A stretch of DNA of 64,000 bases from Neoaquamicrobium sediminum (GTDB lineage Bacteria > Pseudomonadota > Alphaproteobacteria > Rhizobiales > Rhizobiaceae): positions 248,001 to 312,000 of the forward strand of contig NZ_JABETK010000002.1 of assembly GCF_013240295.1 (NCBI RefSeq). The letters are read 5' to 3'. A program made the position numbers and the translations under genes. This document shows, piece after piece, positions 39,043 through 48,429 of the stretch. A model generated the notes under the pieces. It did no database searches, was not told where the DNA came from, and saw only the letters and a program-made list of their open reading frames with translations. Numbering within the stretch: position 1 is the stretch's first letter; each line of letters opens with the position of its first letter.

Positions 39043-39981
39043 ATGCAGGAAAGGGTACAGCCGGCCGCCGCGCAGGCGGAAGCGCCGGCGCAGTCCGAGG
39101 CGACGCGCGGTTTCGTGTTCGCGCTGTCGGCCTATCTGCTGTGGGGCTTCCTCCCGCTCTACATGAAGATGGTGGCGCATATCCCGCCGGTGGAGGTGGT
39201 GGCGCATCGCATCCTCTGGTCGGTCCCCGTCGCCGGCATCGTGCTGCTTGCGCTGGGCCGCACCGCCGACATCAAGACGGCCCTGCGCCAGCCACGTACG
39301 CTGCTGATGGCGGCGCTTACGGCCGCGATCATCACCGTCAACTGGGGCATCTATGTCTGGGCGATCGCGGTCGACCGCACGGTCGAGACCGCGCTCGGCT
39401 ACTACATCAATCCGCTGGTGACGGTGCTGCTGGGTGCCGCGCTGCTGGGCGAGCGGCTCAACCGCTATCAGCTCGTGGCCGTGGCGCTGGCAATCGCAGC
39501 AGTCGGCGTCCTTACGGTGGATGCCGGCGGGCTGCCGTGGGTGTCGCTGGCCCTCGCGCTGTCGTTTGCCGCCTACGGCTATCTGCGCAAGACGCTGCCG
39601 ATAGGCCCGAGCCAGGGCTTTTTCCTCGAAGTGCTGATCTTGTCGGTGCCGTGCCTGGCCTATGTGATCTGGATCGAGGCCACGGGGCAGGGGCACTTCA
39701 CCGACAGCACGCAGAATATCGGCCTGCTGATGTTTGCCGGGCCGGTGACGGCGATCCCGCTGATCCTCTATGCGTTCGGCGCCAAGCTGCTGCGCATCTC
39801 GACCATCGGCATCATGCAGTACATTGCGCCGACGATGATTGCGGTCATTGCCGTCTTCGTGTTCGGGGAACCGTTCGGCACGGCGCGTATCGTGGCATTC
39901 GCGCTGATCTGGACCGCGCTTGCGCTCTACACCTGGTCGATGTTCTTCGGCGCCAGGCAGGCGAAGGCAACCAGACCCTAA
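39043..39981 (+). CDS. rarD: EamA-family transporter RarD
   Basis: A 312-residue drug/metabolite-superfamily transporter of RarD type with ten helices. The RarD signature is the N-terminal GFVFALSAYLLWGFLPLYMK and later MQYIAPTMIAVIAVFVFGEP. Substrate is unknown. The ATG at 39043 has AAGG eight bases before it; an in-frame TTG at 39028 is less likely. Its stop overlaps that of the convergent LOG gene. Confidence 0.9.
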   Translation: MQERVQPAAAQAEAPAQSEATRGFVFALSAYLLWGFLPLYMKMVAHIPPVEVVAHRILWSVPVAGIVLLALGRTADIKTALRQPRTLLMAALTAAIITVNWGIYVWAIAVDRTVETALGYYINPLVTVLLGAALLGERLNRYQLVAVALAIAAVGVLTVDAGGLPWVSLALALSFAAYGYLRKTLPIGPSQGFFLEVLILSVPCLAYVIWIEATGQGHFTDSTQNIGLLMFAGPVTAIPLILYAFGAKLLRISTIGIMQYIAPTMIAVIAVFVFGEPFGTARIVAFALIWTALALYTWSMFFGARQAKATRP

Positions 39982-40589
39982 AGCCGGTCGATCAGCTTCG
40001 GGTCGCCCTCGGCGGGAATGCCGGTAGCGGCGGCTTCCGACAGCACGGCCGGCACGATCGCTTTCGCGTCATCGACGACGATCGGCTGCACGAGGTGGCC
40101 GGTATGCACGAAGCCCTCGTTGCGCATGTGGTCGAGGAGGGTGAGCATCGGATCCCAGAAGCCGCCGATATTGGCGAAGACGATCGGCTTGCGGTGCCGC
40201 CCGAGTTGCGCCCAGGTCATGATCTCGACGATCTCTTCAAGCGTTCCGATGCCGCCCGGCAGCGCCACGAAGGCGTCCGATTTCTCGAACATCTTGTGCT
40301 TGCGGGTGTGCATGTCCTCGGTGACGATCAGGTCGTCGAGCTTGCCAAGCGCGGCTTCAGTCGCTTCCTTGTTCATCAGAAAACGCGGGATGATGCCGGT
40401 CACCTTGCCGCCGCCCTCGATTGTGCCTTTGGCGACTGCGCCCATGATGCCTTTGGTGCCGCCGCCATAAACCAGGCTCAGGCCGGCATCCGCGATGGAG
40501 CGGCCGAGCGCGTATCCGGTCTCCATGTAGATTTCGGAACGGCCCGTAGACGAGCCGCAATAAACGCAGATGGATCGAATCAGGTTCAT
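39978..40589 (-). CDS. LOG family cytokinin-riboside 5'-monophosphate phosphoribohydrolase
   Basis: A 203-residue Rossmann-like protein. The nucleotide signature is VYGGGTKGIMG and the active-site motif PGGIGTLEEIVE; a conserved Arg/Lys patch follows MHTRKHKMFEKSD. It hydrolyses nucleoside 5'-monophosphates and in plants activates cytokinins; in bacteria it is often a purine-nucleotide hydrolase. The ATG at 40589 (MNLIRSICVYCGSS) matches the family start. Confidence 0.92.
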   Translation of the reverse strand: MNLIRSICVYCGSSTGRSEIYMETGYALGRSIADAGLSLVYGGGTKGIMGAVAKGTIEGGGKVTGIIPRFLMNKEATEAALGKLDDLIVTEDMHTRKHKMFEKSDAFVALPGGIGTLEEIVEIMTWAQLGRHRKPIVFANIGGFWDPMLTLLDHMRNEGFVHTGHLVQPIVVDDAKAIVPAVLSEAAATGIPAEGDPKLIDRL

Positions 40590-40703
40590 GGCCGGAATTG
40601 GTGTATGCATCTCTGGGAGCGGTCAAGCCGCATGGGGCTTTTTGTTGTAGCTGTTCATAAAACACGCTAGACGCTGTTGGAAAGCCGTCAAAGGAACGGA
40701 ATC

Positions 40704-42485
40704 ATGGTTGTTTGGCTCAAGGCGCTTCTGTTCGTGGTCGGCGGGGTGACAGCCGCTGCGGGAACCGCCTATGTGACGGGAATGCTCGACCCATGGCTCG
40801 GTCGCGAGCCGGTGTCGATCGCAGCGCTTCCGGAGACGACAACCCCGCAGGAGCAAGATCAGGAACAGCCGCCGGCTGTCGATGGCGACGATGCCTTGCC
40901 GCTTCCCGATGAGGCGACATCGATGGACAAGGGCGACCGGCTCGTCGCCCCGACTTTCAGCCTGCTGCGCGTCGAGCCTGATGGCTCTGTTGTCGTGGCC
41001 GGCAATGCGGCCGGAGAATCCACCGTCGAAATTCTGAACGGCGACACCGTGATCGGCACTGCTGAGGCGGGCGCCAGCGGCGACTTCGTCATCGTGCTCG
41101 ACGAGCCGCTTTCACCCGGCGACTATCAGCTTTCCCTTCGCTCGATGGCCGGAGACGTCGTTTCCCAGTCGCAGGAAACGGCTGTCGTTTCTGTGCCTGA
41201 AACACCCGATGGGCAGGTGCTGGCGCTTGTCGACAAGCCCGGCGCACCTGCCGAGCTGGTGACGGTGCCGGAGGCAGGCGATGAAGCCTCCTCTCAGCAG
41301 CCCGCCGGTGACGTGGTTGCGCAGGCACCCGAAGATGCGGCGGATGACGTGGCGGCCGGCGCTGACGCTTCGCAGCCCGACGACAATGTGCAGTCAGAAG
41401 CGCCGCAGGTTGCCGCAAGCGACGAAGATGCTCCGGCACCCGATGAAGCAGCCGCGCCCGCAGCGGACATGTCTGCTGGGCAACAGGACGAACAGGTCGC
41501 GGCAGACGCGAGCACGCCTGCTGCCGATGCGGCAACGCAGGGCGACGTGACCGAACCGACCGCAGCGGAAGCACCGGCCGATGCGGAGGAGCAAGTGGCT
41601 TCCGCCCCTGAAGCCCGCCAAAAGCCGGAACCGTCGACCGAACCCGCCCTCACGGCCGCGTCTCAGGTCGTTGTGGAAGCCGTCGAGATCGAGGGCGGCA
41701 CGGTCTTCGTCGCGGGGTCGGCAAATCCGGGCAGCATCATCCGGGTTTATGCCAACGACATTCTTCTTGGCGATGCCCGCACGTCGGAGGCGGGGCGTTT
41801 CCTGGTCGAGGCAAATCGTGAATTGCCGGTCGGCAACTACCTGATCCGCGCCGATGTGCTCGACGCGAGCGGGGCGGTGCTCGCGCGGGCCGCTGTTCCG
41901 TTCGAACGCGAGCCGGGTGAGGCGATTGCTGCCGTGGCGCCGTCAGCAACCGCTCCGGCAACGCAGCAGGACAGTACACAGGACGAAGTGGCGGTTGCGG
42001 AAGCACCCGCGGCCATGCAGGAGCCTGAGACACAGCCAGCCGGGCAGGAGCCCGCCTCACAGCAGGCGCCATCCTCGGCGTCGAGCGAGCAGGCGGCAGC
42101 CAACAATGCCCTGACTACGGCAGACAACGCCCAGCCTGCGAACGAAACGGTTGCGGCAGCCGATAGCGGCGAAGCTTCCAGTGCCGGTGGCGCCGATACG
42201 AATGCGGGAGCCACAGCGCCGGCGCTTCAGAAGGCGGATGGCTCCGTCATCATCCGGCGGGGCGATTCCCTGTGGCGCATTTCCCGGCGCGTCTATGGTC
42301 GCGGCGTTCGCTACTCGACCATCTATCTCGCCAATCAGGAACAGATTCGCGATCCGGACATGATCTGGCCGGGACAGGTCTTCGCCGTTCCGCGGGAAAC
42401 GCCCGAAGGCGACACGGCCGACATGGAGGCCATCGGCGACCAGGCTGTCGCGCCCGGTGCGGAAACACCGACCGCCGATCAGTAA
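40704..42485 (+). CDS. Large LysM envelope protein with two Ig-like domains
   Basis: A 593-residue protein anchored by an N-terminal hydrophobic helix (VVWLKALLFVVGGVTAAAGTAYV). Two Ig-like modules follow: near residues 75-155 (LLRVEPDGSVVVAGNAAGESTVEI) and near 320-395 (VVEAVEIEGGTVFVAGSANPGSIIRV). Between and after them are long Ala, Glu, Pro and Gln rich segments, probably disordered. The C-terminus is a LysM (IIRRGDSLWRISRRVYGRG...IWPGQVFAVP). It probably links the inner membrane to peptidoglycan. The ATG at 40704 has an AAGGAACGGA site. Confidence 0.88.
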   Translation: MVVWLKALLFVVGGVTAAAGTAYVTGMLDPWLGREPVSIAALPETTTPQEQDQEQPPAVDGDDALPLPDEATSMDKGDRLVAPTFSLLRVEPDGSVVVAGNAAGESTVEILNGDTVIGTAEAGASGDFVIVLDEPLSPGDYQLSLRSMAGDVVSQSQETAVVSVPETPDGQVLALVDKPGAPAELVTVPEAGDEASSQQPAGDVVAQAPEDAADDVAAGADASQPDDNVQSEAPQVAASDEDAPAPDEAAAPAADMSAGQQDEQVAADASTPAADAATQGDVTEPTAAEAPADAEEQVASAPEARQKPEPSTEPALTAASQVVVEAVEIEGGTVFVAGSANPGSIIRVYANDILLGDARTSEAGRFLVEANRELPVGNYLIRADVLDASGAVLARAAVPFEREPGEAIAAVAPSATAPATQQDSTQDEVAVAEAPAAMQEPETQPAGQEPASQQAPSSASSEQAAANNALTTADNAQPANETVAAADSGEASSAGGADTNAGATAPALQKADGSVIIRRGDSLWRISRRVYGRGVRYSTIYLANQEQIRDPDMIWPGQVFAVPRETPEGDTADMEAIGDQAVAPGAETPTADQ

Positions 42486-42515
42486 GCCTTTATCGCCGTA
42501 ATTTTCATCGACCGC

Positions 42516-42561
42516 TTGATCGTGGCGGGTATTCATCGTAAATCGCCGATCTACGATGAAT
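42516..42561 (+). promoter_or_regulatory. arsR promoter and operator
   Basis: TTGATC at 42516-42521 and TAAATC at 42539-42544, 17 bases apart, form a promoter whose start would fall at about 42551-42556, i.e. at the arsR ATG. A perfect inverted repeat, ATTCATCGTA (42531-42540) and TACGATGAAT (42552-42561), spans the -10 box and the start codon. Repressor binding would block polymerase and translation starts. No Shine-Dalgarno sequence precedes the ATG, which fits a leaderless mRNA. Confidence 0.6.
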
Positions 42562-42906
42562 ATCGATCTTGCCTCACCTGATTCAGCCCCTCCCTGCGGC
42601 GACCGCGTTGCCGTGGCAGCCAAGCTCGCTGCGCTGTCGCATCCGGCGCGGATCGAAATCCTGTTGCATCTTGCGGGGTCGGAGGCCTGCTGCTGCAAGG
42701 ACGTCGTTCAAAGGCTGGATCTCGCGCAGTCGACCGTGTCGCAGCATCTGAAGGTGCTGGTCGATGCAGGGCTGGTGCGTTTGACGCCGGAGCGTCCGCG
42801 CTCCCGTTACGAAGTTGATCGCGAAGCGCTGGCTGCACTTTCAGGTGCCGTCAGCGGACTTCTTCTTTCCTGCTGCGCCGGGCCGCATTCCGGTCCGGCG
42901 CGCTAA
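42556..42906 (+). CDS. ArsR-family metal-responsive regulator
   Basis: A 116-residue winged-helix regulator. The recognition helix region is LDLAQSTVSQHLKVLVDAGLV. Possible metal-sensing cysteines are the run Cys45-Cys47 (ACCCKD) and Cys106-Cys107 near the C-terminus (SCCAGP), unlike the single alpha-3 CxCxxC of classical ArsR. It is transcribed 24 bases ahead of an Atm1-type ABC exporter and overlaps its own operator, so autoregulation and control of the exporter are inferred. Confidence 0.9.
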   Translation: MNIDLASPDSAPPCGDRVAVAAKLAALSHPARIEILLHLAGSEACCCKDVVQRLDLAQSTVSQHLKVLVDAGLVRLTPERPRSRYEVDREALAALSGAVSGLLLSCCAGPHSGPAR

Positions 42907-42930
42907 CAGAATTTTTCAGGACCTTTTACC

Positions 42931-44814
42931 TTGGCAGACAAGACCGTTTCAGCCGAATCCGGCTCGACCCTGCGAACACTGGCCAATCTGTGGCCCTATA
43001 TGTGGCCTGCCGACCGTGCCGACCTGAAGGTTCGTGTCGCCTGGGCGACCCTATTCCTTGTGCTTGCCAAGCTGATCCTCGTGCTCGTGCCCTATTTCTT
43101 CAAATGGGCAACCGATGCGCTCGTGGGCGAGCTCCAGCCGGCCGACTACATTCCGGCCGTTCTCGTGGCGCCCGTCATGCTGGTGCTCGCTTACAACGTC
43201 GTGCGAATTGTCCAGCTCGGTTTCAATCAGCTGCGCGATGCGCTGTTCGCCCGTGTGGGTCAGCACGCCGTACGCCAGCTCGGCTACCGGACCTTCGTGC
43301 ACATGCACAAGCTGTCGCTGCGGTTCCATCTGGAGCGGCGCACGGGCGGCCTCTCGCGCATCATCGAACGCGGCGTGAAGGGCATCGAGACCATCGTACG
43401 CTTCACAATCCTCAACACCGCACCCACGGTACTCGAATTCGCGCTGACTGCGATCATATTCTGGGTAACCTATGGCTGGGTCTATGTCGCGATCATCGCC
43501 GCGACCGTCTGGCTCTACACCTGGTTCACCGTGCGCGCGAGCGACTGGCGCATCGCAATTCGTCGCGAAATGAACGACAGCGATACGGAAGCCAACACGA
43601 AGGCGATCGATTCGCTGCTCAACTACGAGACGGTGAAGTATTTCAACAACGAGAAGATGGAGGCCGAGCGCTTCGACCGCTCGATGGCGCGATACGAGGA
43701 TGCAGCCACCCGCACATGGACATCGCTCGGTTGGCTGAATTTCGGCCAGGGCGTCATTTTCGGCGTCGGCATGGCGGCGGTGATGGGCCTTTCGGCATGG
43801 GAGGTGACGCGGGGCACGCACACCATCGGCGACTTCGTCTTCGTCAACGCGATGCTGATGCAGCTTTCGATCCCGCTCAATTTCATCGGCTTCATCTATC
43901 GCGAGATCAGGCAGGCGATGACCGACATCGAGCAGATGTTCGACCTGCTCGACGTCAAGGAAGAGGTGACCGACCGCGAGGGCGCGTCGGCGCTGGTCGT
44001 CAGTGACGGCAAGGTTACTTTCGACGACGTGCATTTTTCCTACGACGCCAACCGGCCGATCCTCAAGGGTATCTCCTTCGAGGTGCCGGCCGGCAAGACC
44101 GTCGCCATCGTCGGGCCGTCGGGTGCCGGCAAGTCGACCATCTCGCGGCTTCTCTTCCGCTTCTACGATGTCCAGCAAGGTTCGATCCGCATCGACGGGC
44201 AGGACATCCGCGACGTGACGCAGGAGAGCCTTCGTGCCGCGATCGGCATGGTCCCGCAGGATACGGTGCTGTTCAACGACACGATCGCCTACAATGTCCG
44301 CTACGGACGGCCCTCGGCCAGCGAGGATGAGGTGGCGCAGGCAGCCGACCTCGCCCAGATCGGTACATTCATCGCTGCGCTGCCGGATGGCTACAGGACC
44401 ATGGTCGGCGAGCGCGGGCTAAAGCTCTCCGGTGGCGAAAAGCAGCGCGTCGCGATTGCCCGCACCATCCTGAAGGCACCGCCTGTGCTGATGCTGGACG
44501 AGGCGACCTCGGCGCTGGACACGCAGACCGAGCAGGAAATCCAGGCCGCGCTGGACCTTGTCAGTCGCGGGCGCACGACGCTTGTCATCGCACATCGGCT
44601 TTCGACGGTCATTTCGGCCGACGAGATCATCGTGCTGCAGGATGGCCGCATCGCCGAACGCGGCCGCCACGCCGAGTTGCTGGCAGCGCGGGGCCTCTAC
44701 GCATCGATGTGGGATCGCCAGCGCGAGGCGACCGAGGCCGAGGAGAAGCTGCGCCGTGCCCGCGAGACCGACGAGATGGGTGTCGTCGTCCGCCGCCGCA
44801 CATCCGAGGTCTAG
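42931..44814 (+). CDS. ABC exporter of the Atm1/HMT1 type
   Basis: A 627-residue half transporter: six membrane helices in residues 35-320, then the nucleotide-binding domain with Walker A GPSGAGKST, signature LSGGEKQR, Walker B VLMLDEATSALD and the H-loop IAHRLST. The residues ETVKYFNNEKMEAERF and the loop before them are characteristic of Atm1-like exporters of glutathione-metal or persulfide conjugates. The start is TTG at 42931. Position behind an ArsR-type regulator supports a role in metal or thiol export. Cargo is inferred. Confidence 0.92.
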   Translation: MADKTVSAESGSTLRTLANLWPYMWPADRADLKVRVAWATLFLVLAKLILVLVPYFFKWATDALVGELQPADYIPAVLVAPVMLVLAYNVVRIVQLGFNQLRDALFARVGQHAVRQLGYRTFVHMHKLSLRFHLERRTGGLSRIIERGVKGIETIVRFTILNTAPTVLEFALTAIIFWVTYGWVYVAIIAATVWLYTWFTVRASDWRIAIRREMNDSDTEANTKAIDSLLNYETVKYFNNEKMEAERFDRSMARYEDAATRTWTSLGWLNFGQGVIFGVGMAAVMGLSAWEVTRGTHTIGDFVFVNAMLMQLSIPLNFIGFIYREIRQAMTDIEQMFDLLDVKEEVTDREGASALVVSDGKVTFDDVHFSYDANRPILKGISFEVPAGKTVAIVGPSGAGKSTISRLLFRFYDVQQGSIRIDGQDIRDVTQESLRAAIGMVPQDTVLFNDTIAYNVRYGRPSASEDEVAQAADLAQIGTFIAALPDGYRTMVGERGLKLSGGEKQRVAIARTILKAPPVLMLDEATSALDTQTEQEIQAALDLVSRGRTTLVIAHRLSTVISADEIIVLQDGRIAERGRHAELLAARGLYASMWDRQREATEAEEKLRRARETDEMGVVVRRRTSEV

Positions 44815-44958
44815 CTGGCCCGGGGGGCATCCGTGCTTTGGTATGCGGCTCTGTAGCCACTTTGTACCGCTTGCCTTGTGAGGATGGAGACGCTGTGCAT
44901 TGCGGCGGAGGGCGGATTTCTGTAATCAGACGCCTCACCACCGGGAGCCTTGGCCGCG

Positions 44959-45657
44959 ATGAGCCTCGTCGACAGCATCAAAAACGCATTCGTGCCGATC
45001 AACCGCGAAGGCTATCCCTTCATCGCCGGTTTTGGCGCGGTTGCGGTTGTTCTGGGCTTCTTTTCCACCAGCCTCTTCTGGATTGGCGCGATCCTGACCG
45101 CCTGGTGTGCCTACTTCTTCCGCGATCCGGAGCGCGTGACGCCGGTCGATGACCGTCTTGTGGTCAGTCCGGCGGATGGCATCGTGTCCGCCGTAGGGCC
45201 GGCGATCCCGCCGCGGGAGCTCGGCCTTGATGGCGGCGAGATGACCCGCATCTCCGTATTCATGAACGTCTTTTCCTGCCACGTGAACCGGGCGCCGGCC
45301 CGTGGCCGCATCACTGCCGTCGAGCATCGTCCGGGCAAGTTCCTGAACGCGGAACTCGACAAGGCGAGCGCGGAGAACGAGCGCAACGGCATCGTCATCG
45401 ACAGCCCTAACGGCCGCATCGCCGCCGTGCAGATTGCCGGGCTCGTCGCGCGCCGCATCGTCTGCTGGGTCGACAGCGGCAACGACATCGCCATCGGCGA
45501 GCGCATCGGTCTCATTCGTTTCGGCTCGCGGGTCGACGTCTACCTGCCTGCCGGCGCGGTCGCGAAGGTTGCCGTCGGCCAGACGGCGGTTGCGGGCGAG
45601 ACCATCATTGCCGAGTTCGGCGCCCACGCGGCTTCACCGCTCGTGCGCGTTTCCTGA
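44959..45657 (+). CDS. psd: Phosphatidylserine decarboxylase proenzyme
   Basis: A 232-residue short-form decarboxylase that makes phosphatidylethanolamine. The pyruvoyl-forming Gly-Ser cleavage site is in [11 protein letters not shown] near the C-terminus; other blocks are [22 protein letters not shown] and [14 protein letters not shown]. It has one membrane helix near the N-terminus. The following pssA gene begins seven bases later; together they form the phosphatidylserine pathway. Confidence 0.96.
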   Translation: MSLVDSIKNAFVPINREGYPFIAGFGAVAVVLGFFSTSLFWIGAILTAWCAYFFRDPERVTPVDDRLVVSPADGIVSAVGPAIPPRELGLDGGEMTRISVFMNVFSCHVNRAPARGRITAVEHRPGKFLNAELDKASAENERNGIVIDSPNGRIAAVQIAGLVARRIVCWVDSGNDIAIGERIGLIRFGSRVDVYLPAGAVAKVAVGQTAVAGETIIAEFGAHAASPLVRVS

Positions 45658-45664
45658 GCGGCCG

Positions 45665-46479
45665 ATGGCGCCGTTTCCTCCCTTCGAACCTCATGGCGCC
45701 CGCCGCGCCAGCGCCTGCGCGAGATTCCGCTGCGGCTGGTGCTGCCGAACCTGATCACGGTGATGGCCGTCTGCGCCGGCCTGTCGGGGGTGCGGCTTGC
45801 TTTCGAGCAGCGGTATGAGCTCGCGGTTGCCATGGTGCTGATCGCCGCGCTGCTAGACGCGGTGGATGGGCGCATAGCCCGCATGCTCAAGGCGACCTCG
45901 AAATTCGGCGCACAGATGGATTCGCTCGCCGACATCGTCAATTTCGGCGTCGCACCCGCGTTGGTGCTCTACGTCTATCTGCTCGACCGAGCCGGCGCGT
46001 TTGGCTGGATCGCCGCGCTACTGTTCGCCATTGCGTGCTGCCTCAGACTGGCGCGGTTCAACGTCATGCTGGAAGATCCCAACCGCCCCGCCTGGCAGGG
46101 CGACTATTTCGTCGGCGTGCCGGCACCAGCCGGTGCGCTGCTTGTTCTGTTGCCTGTCTATATGGGCTTTCTCGGCATGCCGCTGGTCGTGTCCACCGCC
46201 TTCGGTGCAAGCGCCTTCGCGGTTGTGGTTGCGTTGCTGATGGTGAGCAGGCTGCCGGTCTACTCGGGCAAGACAAGCGGAACCCGCATCCGACGCGATG
46301 CCGTCATGCCGATGATGCTGGGCATGGTTTTGTATGTGGCGCTGTTGTTCAGCTACACTTGGCACACGATGGCGGCCACGGCGCTCGCTTATCTGGCCTT
46401 CCTGCCGTTCAGTTGGCGCGCCTATGCCCGCCGCGTGGCCAAAGAAGAAGTGGCTGCTTCCGACGAGGGCGAGCAATAA
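45665..46479 (+). pseudogene. pssA: CDP-diacylglycerol-serine O-phosphatidyltransferase; one frame break
   Basis: The restored protein is about 271 residues, a multi-pass CDP-alcohol phosphatidyltransferase making phosphatidylserine. The signature is DAVDGRIARMLKATSKFGAQMDSLAD (D-G-x2-A-R-x8-G-x3-D-x3-D). The N-terminus MAPFPPFEPHGARR is in one frame and LREIPLRLVLPNLITVMAVCAG in the next; a missing C near 45712 joins them as RRAQRLREI. It is the second gene of the psd-pssA operon. Confidence 0.94.
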
Positions 46480-46486
46480 TGCCGCT

Positions 46487-47196
46487 TCAGGCTGCTTCCC
46501 TGTCGATTTCCGTCGTCCGGCTGACTTCCGTCATGCGTCCGTACAGCGCTCCCGAAGAGGTGCCCGGCTGAGGATCGTTGCGCGCGACGAGCTCGGCAAT
46601 GGTTGCAGGCGCCAGCGCCCGCACCGTCAGCGACGGTAGTAGCCGGCGCCGGGTGGCGTCGCGCGGGAGCAGCGAGAAGGGCAGGTCGCGGGCGCCGGCA
46701 ACGTAGATGGGCACCACCTTGGCTTCCGCGCGCAATGCGATGCGCGCCACGGCGCGATAGAGGCGGAAGCCGCGGGTTTCCGGCGCGACATCGGCCGGCA
46801 TATAGACGCACAGCTTGCCGCCGCCGCGCAGCACCCGGACGAGCCGCCTGCTGATGAACAAGTGCTCCGGATTGAAGGCGATCGTACGCGCCAGCGAGCG
46901 CCATGGATCGAGCCACGCGGCGTTTGCCGAGTATTCGTCGAGGATGTGCAGCGTGTCGTCCGGCAGCAGCCCCAGCATCAATGCCGGGTCGAGGCGCGAC
47001 TGGTGCGAAACGACGTAGATCACCGACGACGGAGCCTTGATGTCGCGCAACGCATGAGCGTCGACGCGCCAGATCAGCGCCAGCGGTGCATGCAGCACCG
47101 CCTGCCGAAAGGTAATCTTCTGCTCGTAAACCAGCCAGGCGCGGCTGCGAGCCACAACGCTGCAATGCCGGCGATGATGATTCCGGCCAGTATCAT
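46487..47196 (-). pseudogene. Membrane-associated acyltransferase (PlsC-like); one frame break
   Basis: A putative acyltransferase of about 236 residues. The ATG at 47196 has GAGGGG before it and opens a membrane helix (MILAGIIIAGIAALWLA). Acyltransferase motif I appears as VVSHQSRLDPAL in place of H-x4-D (H-Q-S-R-L-D), then NPEHLFISRR and MPADVAPETRGF. The break is near 47143, restored by one C (LAARAWLVYEQ). The relation to glycerolipid acylation is plausible next to psd-pssA, but the atypical H(x4)D region leaves this uncertain. Confidence 0.75.
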
Positions 47197-47378
47197 GTGC
47201 CCCTCACAGCAAATGCCAAGCTTGCGGCTCCTGCCGGTCGCTGAGGCGCAAACGTAGCGGATTGCGTGGGCGCGTCAATCGCGACTAACCTGATGGCGGC
47301 GGAAGGCCGCCACGTGTTCTCACGCCTGTTCGCGTGGCGAGGGGCTTGGTATGATGGCAGCCAGCCAGGGAGGAACCC

Positions 47379-47900
47379 ATGGACGCTGCCGCACTCAAGG
47401 CCATGCAGGCGCCGATCAAGGAAACCTATCGCGACGATGCCGGCAAGGCGCTGGTCACTTTGCGGGCCCGAGGTGCCATCGACGATCAGTCCATTGCATG
47501 CAAGGTCGAGACGGGCCGTGCGATCGCTATCGCAGGTCTCCACCCAGCGACGGGTGGATCGGGATTGGAACTCTGTTCGGGCGATATGCTTCTGGAGGCA
47601 CTCGTTGCCTGTGCGGGCGTCACGTTGAAGGCGGTGGCGACGGCGCTCGAGTTCAACCTCCGCGATGCGACCGTAGTGGCCGAGGGCGACCTGGATTTCC
47701 GAGGCACGCTTGGGGTGGACCGCGATGCGCCGGTGGGTTTCCGGGCGATCAGGCTGGCTTTCGAGCTGGACACGGATGAGCCGCAGGACCGCATCGACGC
47801 GTTGCTGAAGCTCACCGAGCGCTATTGCGTCGTGTTTCAGACGATCAGCGTGAAGCCGGAGTTGACCGTCAACGCCACCCTCAGTGGCGCGGCAGCGTAG
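47379..47900 (+). CDS. OsmC family protein
   Basis: A 173-residue OsmC-fold protein. The two reactive cysteines of the family are visible: Cys66 in ELCSGDMLLEAL and the later one in ERYCVVFQTI. The family includes peroxidases for organic hydroperoxides; whether this member acts so or is one of the less-characterised OsmC groups is open. A small hairpin (TGGCGGC/GCCGCCA) lies in the 180-base leader. No OhrR-type regulator is adjacent. Confidence 0.88.
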   Translation: MDAAALKAMQAPIKETYRDDAGKALVTLRARGAIDDQSIACKVETGRAIAIAGLHPATGGSGLELCSGDMLLEALVACAGVTLKAVATALEFNLRDATVVAEGDLDFRGTLGVDRDAPVGFRAIRLAFELDTDEPQDRIDALLKLTERYCVVFQTISVKPELTVNATLSGAAA

Positions 47901-47981
47901 AACGCCGAGCAGCGTCCGGCGCGACGACCGATCGGTTATGGCTTTGTCGAATTGTCGTTGCCGTGAAGACGGCGGAGCCCC

Positions 47982-48328
47982 TTACGGACGCCAGCCCTCG
48001 GCCCAGGGCGGCGGGTTGCCACCGTAGGTCGTGTCATAGAGATGATTGCCGCCCGTGCCGGTGGTGGTCAGCGAGAAATTGCCGAACTTGCAGGTCGTGC
48101 CCTTGCGGCTCTCGAATGTGTCGCGCGGGGAATAGGCCGGCACTTCCACCTCTTCGCAATTGCCGACGCTGACACCGAAACCCGGCGCGGCATCAAGGTT
48201 CACGCCGGGCAGGTTGTTTGCGGTGGCGGTGTCGCCGCTGAAATCCTGCGAACTGAAGACGTCGGCTTGAGCGGCAGAAGCTGCGAACAGGGCGCCTGCG
48301 GCAAAAGCGGAAGGAGAAGGTTTCTCAT
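47982..48328 (-). pseudogene. Small secreted hypothetical protein; frame broken in the signal peptide
   Basis: From the ATG at 48328 the signal peptide begins MRNLLLPLL and continues one frame over as AGALFAASAAQADVFSSQDFSG; one lost G near 48298-48302 explains it. The mature protein is about 95 residues with two cysteines (GNCEEV, TTCKFG), a likely disulfide, and a C-terminus rich in Gly and aromatics (YDTTYGGNPPPWAEGWRP). I recognise no family. It resembles small exported rhizobial proteins of unknown role. Confidence 0.7.
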
Positions 48329-48429
48329 AAGGCGAGCCTTGCGAATGCGATACGGTCCGTCGCGACCGGTTTCCACACATCTAGCATGCAACGCCGATCT
48401 GGTCGATAGTTTGACCGTCGCTGCGTTCC

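Noticed and set aside
42486..42515. A second ArsR half-site (TTTCATCG) upstream of the main operator
   Set aside because: Only a partial single half-site match; not enough to call a second operator.
47292..47312. Hairpin upstream of the OsmC gene as a terminator
   Set aside because: Only a 7-bp stem and no T run; orientation and gene order do not require a terminator.
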